NCBI GenBank assembly: GCA_902614915.1
Contig: CACMMX010000005.1
Span: 21,724 to 85,723 of the forward strand
DNA: 64,000 nucleotides
Source: an uncultured Cryomorphaceae bacterium
GTDB taxonomy: Bacteria; Bacteroidota; Bacteroidia; Flavobacteriales; Schleiferiaceae
Direction of reading: 5' to 3'
The position numbers were made by a program, and so were the translations under genes. The notes under the pieces were generated by a model, which saw only the letters and a program-made list of their open reading frames with translations, made no database searches and had not been told where the DNA came from. Within the stretch, counting starts at the first letter, position 1; each line of letters opens with the position of its first letter. This document shows positions 1 through 7,886 of the stretch, piece by piece.

Positions 1-31
1 CGTAGTTTCTGTAGTAAAATAATTAAAGAAA

Positions 32-1300
32 ATGAACGTATTCTGTGCACGAATTCTTGGTATTTACATCCTTACTTTGACGTTGGGTTTGAATTCATGT
101 ACAACCGCCGAAAAGCCTATGATAGCTGATAAAAGTGCAAAGGAAATATTAGGTAACCCTGAATATCGTGCCATTTCATTTGGCGGATACAGAGGGAAGA
201 AAAGAGCGGAGCAGCCAACAATATTGCAACTCAAGGAAGATTTAAGGATCATGTCTGCAATGGGCATCAAAATTCTTCGAACATATAATTTGCAGCTTCC
301 GCATGCCTTGAATGTGCTTAAAGCCATTCGTGAATTGAAGCAAGAAGATGCTTCATTTGAGATGTACGTGATGCTCGGAGCTTGGATGGATTGTTACGGT
401 GCATGGACTTCAGAGCAACCTGATCACAACAAGGAGAGTGAGGAAAACAACATAAGTGAGATAAAGAAGGCGGTACGGTATGCTAATGAATATCCGGACA
501 TTGTCAAAATAATAGCCGTGGGTAACGAGGCAATGGTGCATTGGGCTTCAAGCTATTTTGTTCATCCTTCAGTCATATTGAAGTACGTAAATTATCTGCA
601 AGAGCTCAAACGTATCGGTAAATTATCTTCTGAGGTGTGGATTACTTCTTCGGATAATTTCGCCTCATGGGGGGGCGGCGATGAGTCTTATCATATCAAA
701 GAATTGGAGGAATTGGTACGAGCTGTGGATTACGTAAGTACCCATACCTATCCGTTTCACGACACTCATTACAACCGTGATTTTTGGGAGAGTCCTGTGG
801 AAGAATCGGATGGATATTCCGTTCACGATAGGGTACTTATGGCCATGAAGCGTTCGGCTATTTATGCGCAAGGTCAATATGAAAGTGTCAAAAATTATGT
901 CCATGCCATTGCGCCCGGCAAACCTATTCATATTGGAGAAACCGGTTGGTCAAGCATTAGTATTGGCCTTTATGGCAATAACGGCTCTTTTGCTGCCGAC
1001 GAATACAAGCAAGCCTTATACTATCAGGCTATGCGTGAGTGGACGGATGCCAAGGGGATTAGTTGTTTTTATTTTGAAGCCTTCGATGAACAATGGAAAG
1101 ATTCCAATCATCCCGAAGGTTCAGAGAATCATTTTGGATTAATTACGTTAGACGGTCAGGCTAAATATGCGCTTTGGGATTTGGTGGATTCGGGCGTATT
1201 TGAAGGATTGACTCGTGGTGGTGTGCAAATTACTAAGTCGTTTCACGGCGATTCAGTATTACTATTACAGACGGTGAGTGCGCCTAAAAGGAGGTATTGA
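32..1300 (+). CDS. GH17 family glycoside hydrolase lipoprotein (beta-1,3-glucan-active)
   Basis: Predicted lipoprotein: a hydrophobic N-terminus ends in a lipobox with Cys at residue 23. The TIM-barrel body resembles GH17 exo-beta-1,3-glucanases and glucanosyltransferases. The likely acid/base Glu is at about residue 166 (GNEA motif) and the nucleophile Glu at about 303 (IHIGETGW). At 422 residues it fits a single-domain GH17. It starts an unbroken co-directional run with a second glycosidase, a GH30 and a sugar symporter, which suggests surface or periplasmic trimming of a laminarin-like glucan. Its stop codon overlaps the next start (TGATG). The family call is from motifs; exact substrate and linkage are inferred. 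Confidence 0.85.
   Translation: MNVFCARILGIYILTLTLGLNSCTTAEKPMIADKSAKEILGNPEYRAISFGGYRGKKRAEQPTILQLKEDLRIMSAMGIKILRTYNLQLPHALNVLKAIRELKQEDASFEMYVMLGAWMDCYGAWTSEQPDHNKESEENNISEIKKAVRYANEYPDIVKIIAVGNEAMVHWASSYFVHPSVILKYVNYLQELKRIGKLSSEVWITSSDNFASWGGGDESYHIKELEELVRAVDYVSTHTYPFHDTHYNRDFWESPVEESDGYSVHDRVLMAMKRSAIYAQGQYESVKNYVHAIAPGKPIHIGETGWSSISIGLYGNNGSFAADEYKQALYYQAMREWTDAKGISCFYFEAFDEQWKDSNHPEGSENHFGLITLDGQAKYALWDLVDSGVFEGLTRGGVQITKSFHGDSVLLLQTVSAPKRRY
1288..1295 (+). promoter_or_regulatory. Perfect Shine-Dalgarno-like AAGGAGGT before the second glycosidase
   Basis: The octamer AAGGAGGT lies 4-7 nt upstream of the ATGATG start at 1300/1303 and also encodes the last codons of the GH17 protein. 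Bacteroidota rarely use Shine-Dalgarno pairing, and other starts in the window lack it. It may support translational coupling, or it may be a coincidence of the Lys-Arg-Arg codons. Confidence 0.35.
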
Positions 1301-2271
1301 TGATGAAAAAAAGTATGATTCTTTTTGGAGTAATGATTTTGATGTCTTGTCAAAGCACAGGCGTGCAACCTCTTATTGAGCCCAAACACGATGAATACTT
1401 TAAAGCCATATGCTATCATCCAGTGAGTATTAGCAATTCACAGCGCAGCTGGGAATTTATTGATGAAGACCTGGATTTGATGCAAGAGGCGGGTATCTCT
1501 GTAATTCGTGTTTATATGCCAATCCAAGATAAAGCTATTCTGAATAAAATTGCAGAACGGGGAATGAGGCTAATTACCGGTTTCGGCTACAATCAAGATT
1601 CTATTTATGATATAGTTTCTGGAACTTATTTGAATTATGTAAAAGAGTACAAAGATCATCCCGCCATGTTTCTATGGGAGTTGGGTAATGAGTATAATTA
1701 TCATCCAGAATGGTTCGGGGGTGATTTAGTAAATTGGTACAGGACCTTGGAATCTGCGGTTGATGCAATACATGCCGTTGATACCATTCACCGCGTAAGT
1801 AGTGCACACGGTGAAATTCCAGATTCACTAGCTCTTTATCATGGCCGAAGGTTGGATTTATGGGGATTTAACGTATATCGATGGGATGCGCCCGCCTCTT
1901 TTATTGAAGATTGGAAAAAAATTAGTAATAAGCCATTTTACTTCGCAGAATTAGGATCCGACAGTTATATGACAACAGCCAACGATAGTTTGGAAACTGG
2001 GGTAAATGAACTTGCTCAGGCCATTGCCATAGGTCACATAATTGATGATCTACTTCCTTTAAAGAATGAATTCGATGGCATCACACTGTTTTCATTTACG
2101 GACGGCTGGTGGAAAGCAGGTAATCCAGAAATACAGGATGTAGGGGGTTGGGCGCCAAATAGTAGCGGGGTACCTTATGATGGTTCTCCAAATGAAGAAT
2201 ACTGGGGTATCGTAAATATTGATAGAACTAAAAAGATAGCTTTTGACGCAGTTAAAGCTCGATTTAAATAA
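1300..2271 (+). CDS. Clan GH-A glycosidase lipoprotein (TIM barrel, GH2/GH5-like)
   Basis: A short lipoprotein signal (lipobox with Cys at about residue 17) precedes a TIM-barrel glycosidase of about 300 residues. The LGNEYNY motif carries the predicted acid/base Glu at about residue 131, and YFAELGSD the predicted nucleophile Glu at about 217; this two-Glu layout is typical of clan GH-A. I cannot assign a family with certainty; it looks closest to GH2-type or GH5-type catalytic barrels without accessory domains. Its place between GH17 and GH30 genes suggests a beta-glucan substrate. The ATG at 1300 was preferred to a TTG one codon upstream because it gives a normal lipoprotein N-terminus and a TGATG overlap. 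Confidence 0.75.
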   Translation: MMKKSMILFGVMILMSCQSTGVQPLIEPKHDEYFKAICYHPVSISNSQRSWEFIDEDLDLMQEAGISVIRVYMPIQDKAILNKIAERGMRLITGFGYNQDSIYDIVSGTYLNYVKEYKDHPAMFLWELGNEYNYHPEWFGGDLVNWYRTLESAVDAIHAVDTIHRVSSAHGEIPDSLALYHGRRLDLWGFNVYRWDAPASFIEDWKKISNKPFYFAELGSDSYMTTANDSLETGVNELAQAIAIGHIIDDLLPLKNEFDGITLFSFTDGWWKAGNPEIQDVGGWAPNSSGVPYDGSPNEEYWGIVNIDRTKKIAFDAVKARFK

Positions 2272-2277
2272 TTTCTT

Positions 2278-3771
2278 ATGCATTGTAGAACGATAATTAC
2301 AACAATGTCGGCTATTCTATTGGTGTCCTGTGCCGAAAAAAATGACATGAAGTTTAAAGTCTTTGAAACATCCGCATCAGGTAAAAATATAGAAGAGGTT
2401 AATAATTTTAATCAAACCGAAAACCATTCAAAAATTTCGGTTAATCTCGCTGTAGAGCGTCAAGCCATTATAGGATTTGGCGGGGCATTTACCGAATCAT
2501 CAGCATATAATTTGAATAAGCTTAGTGCTGAGAATCGTGATGCTGTGCTTAAGGCTTATTTCTCTCAGGAAGGCTCAAATTATTCTTTAACAAGGACACA
2601 CATGAATTCTTGTGATTTTTCAGTGAGTAATTATTCATACACTCCGGTACCAGGTGATATCCATTTAGAGCACTTCTCAGTGGACGAAGACAGAGATGAC
2701 CTTATACCTATGATTAAAGATGCTCAAGCAATTAGTCAAGGAGGGTTTAAAATATTGGCCTCACCATGGTCTGCTGCGCCTTGGATGAAGGACAATAACG
2801 ATTGGCGTGCCGGTAAATTGAAAGAAGAATATTATGATACGTGGGCTTTATTCTTTAGTAAATTTGCTTCTGCGTACGCAGAGGAAGGAATAGATATATG
2901 GGGATTTACCGTTGAGAATGAACCGCATGGAAACGGTGGTAACTGGGAAAGTATGCATTTCACTCCGCAGGAGATGACACGATTTGTTAACGAACATTTG
3001 GGTCCGAGATTAGAAGCTGATGGTAAGGGAGAACTCATCATTTTAGGATATGACCAAAATAGACAGATTCTTCAAGAATGGGCGGATGTTATGTATAGGG
3101 ATGAGACCTCAAAAAAATACTACGACGGTATGGCCCTTCATTGGTATGAAAGCACTTACGACTACTTCCCAGATGAATTGGACTATGCCTATCATGCAGC
3201 TCCTGAAATGCTTTTATTACAAACCGAGGCTTGTGTGGATAATCAAGTGCCTGAGTGGCAAAATGATCGATGGTATTGGCAGAAAGAAGCTACGGATTGG
3301 GGCTATTATTGGCGGGAAGAAGAAAATAGATACTTGCACCCAAAATATGCTCCGGTCAATCGTTATGCTAGAGATATCATTGGTTGTTTAAACCATTGGG
3401 TTCAAGGCTGGATAGATTGGAATATGGTCCTTGACCGTCAAGGAGGCCCAAATTGGGCTAAAAATTGGTGTGTTGCACCAGTAATTGTGGATGTCGATAA
3501 TGATGAAGTCTACTATACACCTATGTTCTATGTGCTTCAGCACTTCAGTAAATTTATTCGTCCCGAAGCGAAAGTTGTAGAGGTGTCCAAAACAGATGAT
3601 AATTTGATGGTTACGGCAGCCAAAAACACAGACGGTTCTGTTGCCGTTGTTGTTTTCAACGAAGGAGAAGAGGCTAGAAGTTTTGATTTGGAACTTGATG
3701 GTCAAACCGCTTCAATTGCTGTTGAGCCACAGGCTTTACAGACTATATTCATTCAAAGGAATTCTGAATAA
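2278..3771 (+). CDS. GH30 family glycosidase lipoprotein (beta-1,6-glucanase/beta-glucosidase type)
   Basis: The N-terminus ends in a lipobox (LLVSC). It has the GH30 hallmark GFGGAFTES near residue 67, the acid/base Glu at about 215 in TVENEP, the nucleophile Glu at about 317 in LLLQTEAC, and a C-terminal beta-sandwich. The length of 497 residues is normal for GH30_1/GH30_3. Members hydrolyse beta-1,6-glucan or beta-glucosides, so with the upstream GH17 this fits debranching of laminarin (beta-1,3 backbone, beta-1,6 branches). It starts 6 nt after the preceding gene and its last base overlaps the symporter start (TAATG). The exact specificity is inferred from context. Confidence 0.88.
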   Translation: MHCRTIITTMSAILLVSCAEKNDMKFKVFETSASGKNIEEVNNFNQTENHSKISVNLAVERQAIIGFGGAFTESSAYNLNKLSAENRDAVLKAYFSQEGSNYSLTRTHMNSCDFSVSNYSYTPVPGDIHLEHFSVDEDRDDLIPMIKDAQAISQGGFKILASPWSAAPWMKDNNDWRAGKLKEEYYDTWALFFSKFASAYAEEGIDIWGFTVENEPHGNGGNWESMHFTPQEMTRFVNEHLGPRLEADGKGELIILGYDQNRQILQEWADVMYRDETSKKYYDGMALHWYESTYDYFPDELDYAYHAAPEMLLLQTEACVDNQVPEWQNDRWYWQKEATDWGYYWREEENRYLHPKYAPVNRYARDIIGCLNHWVQGWIDWNMVLDRQGGPNWAKNWCVAPVIVDVDNDEVYYTPMFYVLQHFSKFIRPEAKVVEVSKTDDNLMVTAAKNTDGSVAVVVFNEGEEARSFDLELDGQTASIAVEPQALQTIFIQRNSE

Positions 3772-5180
3772 TGGGTACTGTTTCTAAAGTCCCTATGGGA
3801 CAAAAAATTGCTTTTGGTATTGGGATGCTTGCCAACCAAATGTTCCCCGCGGCAATGAGCATATTTATGGTTGTTCTTGTCCAGGATTTAGGTTTTCCTG
3901 GCTGGATGTGGGGTGTAATATTCTTTGCGCCACGTGCCTTTGATTCCATTCTTGATCCAATTATGGGTTTTATTTCTGATAATACACGCTCCAAGTGGGG
4001 TCGGCGCCGGCAATATGTATTTTTGGGAGCTATACTCATGGGGTTCGCTTTTGCTATGCTTTGGCAATTGTATCGAGAAGACAGTATTCTTCACAATTTC
4101 ACCCATGTGATGGTGTGGTCTTTTATTTTTTACCTGGGGCTTACAATTTTTGGTGTGCCCTATGTGAGCATGGGTTATGAAATGAGCGATGACTACCATG
4201 AGCGCACCACTGTCATGGCTATTTCTCAATGGATTGGTCAATGGGCATGGGTGATTGCTCCTTGGTTTTGGGTAATCATGTATGATCCTGAATGGTTTCC
4301 AACTGCCGATGAGGCTACTCGAACACTATCCATTTGGGTTGCATTGGTATTTACCTTGTGTGCTATTGCACCTGCTCTATTCATTAAAGGAGATAGCACA
4401 GTTAGAAGAATAGATTATGAACCTCTGAATTTAAGTGGCATTTTCGGTAGCCTAAAAAAGATTGCTAAAAATTTTGTAGAAGCCTTTGAATCTTCACCAT
4501 TTAGAAAGTTGTGCATTGCTACGTTCCTCATTTTTAATGGCTTTAATACGGTTGCTAGTTTTACTTATTTTGTAATTCGATCTCATCTATTTGACGGAGC
4601 GGCTCCCGGCGTTTGGCCCACTCTATTTGGCTCCGTGGGTGCCTTAGTTACGACATTTATAGTGATTCCAATAGTAGCTAAAATGGCAAAATCTTTAGGT
4701 AAAAAGAGGGCATTTATTGTTTCTCAGTCCATTTCTATAGTAGGCTATACGTTACTGTGGTTTTTAATGATACCTGGTAAGCCACATATGTTTTTATTTG
4801 CACTTCCGTTCCACTCTTTTGGAATAGGAGGTTTATTTACAATTATGATGTCAATGACTTCTGATGTTTTAGACATTGATGAGCTGAATACAGGTAAGCG
4901 ACGTGAGGGTGTATTTGGTGCAATTTACTGGTGGATGGTAAAGCTCGGATTTGCTTTTGCTGGAGCCCTTAGTGGATTAATTCTGACTTTAGTTAATTAC
5001 CAAAGCGGTGCTGCATTACAACCTGAAGGCTCGGTAGAAAATCTTCGCTTGGTTTTCTCTGGATTACCCATTGTTTGCACGCTAATTGCTATCGCAGTCA
5101 TGTGGAATTATAAAGTAGATGAAAACTATGCAAAGGAGGTTCGAGCGGAGCTGGATAAAAGAAAACAGACACTAGGCTAG
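3771..5180 (+). CDS. GPH-family sugar:cation symporter (MFS, MelB-like)
   Basis: A 469-residue, about 12-helix inner-membrane protein of the glycoside-pentoside-hexuronide:cation symporter type. A conserved segment after helix 2 (DNTRSKWGRRRQY) and the GKRREGVFGA segment in the C-terminal half match this family. It is translationally coupled to the GH30 gene. It probably imports glucose or short glucosides released by the three preceding enzymes, completing the operon. No SusC/SusD pair lies in the window; it may be upstream of position 1. A 155-bp gap without a clear terminator follows before era. Confidence 0.85.
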   Translation: MGTVSKVPMGQKIAFGIGMLANQMFPAAMSIFMVVLVQDLGFPGWMWGVIFFAPRAFDSILDPIMGFISDNTRSKWGRRRQYVFLGAILMGFAFAMLWQLYREDSILHNFTHVMVWSFIFYLGLTIFGVPYVSMGYEMSDDYHERTTVMAISQWIGQWAWVIAPWFWVIMYDPEWFPTADEATRTLSIWVALVFTLCAIAPALFIKGDSTVRRIDYEPLNLSGIFGSLKKIAKNFVEAFESSPFRKLCIATFLIFNGFNTVASFTYFVIRSHLFDGAAPGVWPTLFGSVGALVTTFIVIPIVAKMAKSLGKKRAFIVSQSISIVGYTLLWFLMIPGKPHMFLFALPFHSFGIGGLFTIMMSMTSDVLDIDELNTGKRREGVFGAIYWWMVKLGFAFAGALSGLILTLVNYQSGAALQPEGSVENLRLVFSGLPIVCTLIAIAVMWNYKVDENYAKEVRAELDKRKQTLG

Positions 5181-5323
5181 TTTTCTTGCTCAGAGGATCT
5201 CCTTTTATGTTTGCATATGAGTAAAGAATAGCCTCGTAAAGCACTAGACACTGAGATATATGGAATGCTTCAGTGCATACGGTGAAGGCCAATCACTCTC
5301 GAGGTTATAAAGAATATTCGCCT

Positions 5324-5331
5324 CATCTTTG
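5324..5331 (+). promoter_or_regulatory. Candidate -7 promoter box (CATCTTTG) 4 nt before era
   Basis: The box matches 7 of 8 positions of the Bacteroidota -7 consensus TAnnTTTG and ends 4 nt before the era ATG, implying an almost leaderless transcript. No convincing -33 TTG is seen. Confidence 0.3.
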
Positions 5332-5335
5332 ACAC

Positions 5336-6217
5336 ATGAATCACAAAAGCGGTTTTGTAAATATTATAGGCAATCCAAATGTTGGTAAGAGTACGCTTAT
5401 GAACGCCCTTGTTGGTGAGCGATTAAGTATAATTACGCCAAAGGCACAGACAACTCGCCATCGTATTTTCGGAATTCTCAATGAGCCTGAATATCAAATT
5501 GTGTTTTCTGATACCCCTGGGGTAATTCAACCGGCTTATAAAATGCAAGAGCAAATGATGAAGTTTGTGTCAGATACTTTTGAAGATGCCGATGTATTTT
5601 TGTACTTAGTTGAGCCTGGGGATCGAGCATTAAAAGATCAGGGATTCTTTTATAAGTTACTAAATTCAGAGTTTCCAGTTCTTCTAATAATTAATAAGAT
5701 TGATGTCACTGATCAATCATCATTGGAAAACGAAGTGGCTTATTGGAATGATGCCCTGCCCAACGCAGAGATTATTCCCATCTCTGCTCTTCAAGAGGCT
5801 AATACGGATTATTTACTTGATCGTTTAATTAATTTGATACCTGTAGGTCCGCCATATTTTGATAAAGATGCCTTGACAGATAAGACGGAGCGATTCTTTG
5901 TTAGTGAAATAGTTCGCGAGCAAATTCTTATAAGTTACAAAAAGGAAGTCCCCTATTCGGTAGAGGTGGATGTAGAGGAATTCAAGGAAGCTGAGGATAT
6001 TATACGGATTCGCGCAGTCATTTATGTTGCCCGTGAGTCACAAAAAGGAATTATTATTGGTCACAAAGGCAAAATGATAAAAAGTGTGGGAGTAGGGGCA
6101 AGAAAACAACTAGAAAAATTCTTCGTTAAAAAGGTACATCTAGAGACCTTTGTTAAGGTCAAGAAAAATTGGCGCGATAGCGATTTACAGTTAAAGCGAT
6201 TCGGTTATAAATATTAG
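5336..6217 (+). CDS. era: GTPase Era
   Basis: Ribosome-associated GTPase that assists 30S maturation by binding the 3' end of 16S rRNA. The N-terminal G domain shows G1 GNPNVGKST (about residue 12), G3 DTPG and G4 NKID. The C-terminal KH domain carries the IIGHKGKMIKSVG motif around residue 240. At 293 residues it has the family length. It is followed 2 nt later by der, so two ribosome-assembly GTPases form one unit. Confidence 0.97.
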   Translation: MNHKSGFVNIIGNPNVGKSTLMNALVGERLSIITPKAQTTRHRIFGILNEPEYQIVFSDTPGVIQPAYKMQEQMMKFVSDTFEDADVFLYLVEPGDRALKDQGFFYKLLNSEFPVLLIINKIDVTDQSSLENEVAYWNDALPNAEIIPISALQEANTDYLLDRLINLIPVGPPYFDKDALTDKTERFFVSEIVREQILISYKKEVPYSVEVDVEEFKEAEDIIRIRAVIYVARESQKGIIIGHKGKMIKSVGVGARKQLEKFFVKKVHLETFVKVKKNWRDSDLQLKRFGYKY

Positions 6218-6219
6218 GT

Positions 6220-7524
6220 ATGAGCAATATTGTTGCTATAGTTGGTCGCCCAAATGTGGGTAAGAGTACATTATTTAATCGGCTTATTCAACGCAGGGAC
6301 GCTATTGTTGACTCTGTTGCTGGTGTCACGCGTGATCGACACTATGGTAAAAGTGATTGGAACGGTAAGGAATTTTCCGTGATAGATACAGGTGGTTATA
6401 TTGAAGGTTCAGAGGATATCTTTGAATCAGAGATTCGCCAACAAGTAGAATTGGCTCTTGATGAGGCCTCTGTAATTCTCTTTGTTTTAGACCTTCAATC
6501 AGGTTTAATGGAATTTGATAAGATAATTGCAAACCTTCTACGAAAAACGCAGAAGCCCGTTGTTTACGCTGTGAATAAAGTAGATAACAGTATGCTTGAG
6601 TTTGAAGCTACTGAATTTTATGGTTTAGGGATTGAAAAGTACCACACGATTTCTGCCGTTAATGGAGGTGGAACAGGTGATCTTTTGGACGAGCTTACAG
6701 AATATATGGATGAAAACCCTGTGGATGACTTTGAGAATCTGCCAAAGATGGCAATAGTAGGTCGTCCTAACGCGGGTAAGTCCTCCATTGTTAATGCTCT
6801 TTTTGATGAAGAGCGTAATATTGTTACAGATATTGCTGGCACCACAAGAGATACAGTAAATACGCGATTCAACAAGTTCGGATTTGACCTTATGCTGTTG
6901 GATACAGCGGGACTTCGCAAGAAAGGGAGGGTTCATGAAAACTTAGAATTTTATTCTAACATGCGTTCTATCAGGGCTATAGAACATGCGGATGTTTGTA
7001 TGATGGTGGTTGATGCTACAAGAGGTTTTGAGGCTCAAGATTTATCCATTGTCTCATTGGTTGAAAAGAATAAAAAAGGTCTTGTAGTCGTTGTCAACAA
7101 ATGGGATCTCGTAGCCAAGGAAACTAATACTATGCGAGATGCGGAGGCGTTGATTAAAAAGAAATTAGAGCCTTTTACGGATTTCCCAATCATATTTACA
7201 AGTGCCTTAACCAAGCAGCGCGTTTTAAAGGCCTTTGAGGAGGGTGTTAAGGTATATAATCGAAGAAAACAGCGGGTTTCTACTTCTAAATTGAACGATA
7301 TAATGTTAGCAATTATTCAAAATTATCCACCGCCGGCGGTTAAAGGTAAATATGTCAAGATTAAATTTTGCACTCAGTTACCTACAAGAACGCCCCAGTT
7401 TGCCTTCTTCGCCAATCTTCCTCAGTATATCAAGGAGCCATATAAGCGATATTTGGAAAATAAAATGCGTCAAGAGTTTGATTTTCATGGTGCCCCAATT
7501 GAAATATTCTTCCGAAAGAAATAA
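6220..7524 (+). CDS. der: Ribosome biogenesis GTPase Der (EngA)
   Basis: Two tandem G domains, a hallmark of Der, with P-loops GRPNVGKST (about residue 8) and GRPNAGKSS (about residue 181), DTGG and DTAG G3 motifs, and a C-terminal KH-like domain. It acts in 50S subunit assembly. The 434-residue length is normal. It begins 2 nt after era, and its stop overlaps the ATG of the downstream cupin gene (TAATG). Confidence 0.97.
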   Translation: MSNIVAIVGRPNVGKSTLFNRLIQRRDAIVDSVAGVTRDRHYGKSDWNGKEFSVIDTGGYIEGSEDIFESEIRQQVELALDEASVILFVLDLQSGLMEFDKIIANLLRKTQKPVVYAVNKVDNSMLEFEATEFYGLGIEKYHTISAVNGGGTGDLLDELTEYMDENPVDDFENLPKMAIVGRPNAGKSSIVNALFDEERNIVTDIAGTTRDTVNTRFNKFGFDLMLLDTAGLRKKGRVHENLEFYSNMRSIRAIEHADVCMMVVDATRGFEAQDLSIVSLVEKNKKGLVVVVNKWDLVAKETNTMRDAEALIKKKLEPFTDFPIIFTSALTKQRVLKAFEEGVKVYNRRKQRVSTSKLNDIMLAIIQNYPPPAVKGKYVKIKFCTQLPTRTPQFAFFANLPQYIKEPYKRYLENKMRQEFDFHGAPIEIFFRKK

Positions 7525-7886
7525 TGCGAATTTTTACCCTAGGCTTATATTTAATTCCATTTCTAAGTCTTGCACAACAGACTTTACCTGATCCGTTGGA
7601 AGCCGGATGGAAAGGACAAAAAGTCTGCGAGGTTTTGTTAGATAATGCGAGTGTACGCATGCTTAAATGCACCTTTCCGCCTAGTGTTGGGCATGAAAAG
7701 CATTTTCACAAGAAACATGTAGGGTATGCGCTTAGAGGAGGTATCTTTCAAATCAATGATGAAGAGGGAATTAGAGAAGTTCAAATCCCATCCGGGTATA
7801 CCTTTTACAACGAAAGTGTTGTTTGGCATGAGGTGCTCAATATTGGAACCGATACCGCTATATTTTTGATTGTTGAGCCCAAATAA
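7524..7886 (+). CDS. Secreted small cupin-domain protein
   Basis: A 120-residue protein with a cleavable signal peptide (about residues 1-18, ending SLAQQ) and a single cupin-like beta-barrel. Histidines at about residues 54, 58 and 61 (HEKHFHKKH) and a late VVWHEVLN could form a metal site. It overlaps the der stop by one base. Its function is unknown; single-domain secreted cupins range from metal-binding enzymes to ligand-binding proteins. Its stop directly abuts the stop of the convergent gene with no visible terminator between them. Confidence 0.7.
   Translation: MRIFTLGLYLIPFLSLAQQTLPDPLEAGWKGQKVCEVLLDNASVRMLKCTFPPSVGHEKHFHKKHVGYALRGGIFQINDEEGIREVQIPSGYTFYNESVVWHEVLNIGTDTAIFLIVEPK

Noticed and set aside
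3749..4241. Minus-strand frames opposite the GPH symporter
   Set aside because: Antisense to conserved membrane-protein codons; composition resembles shadow frames.
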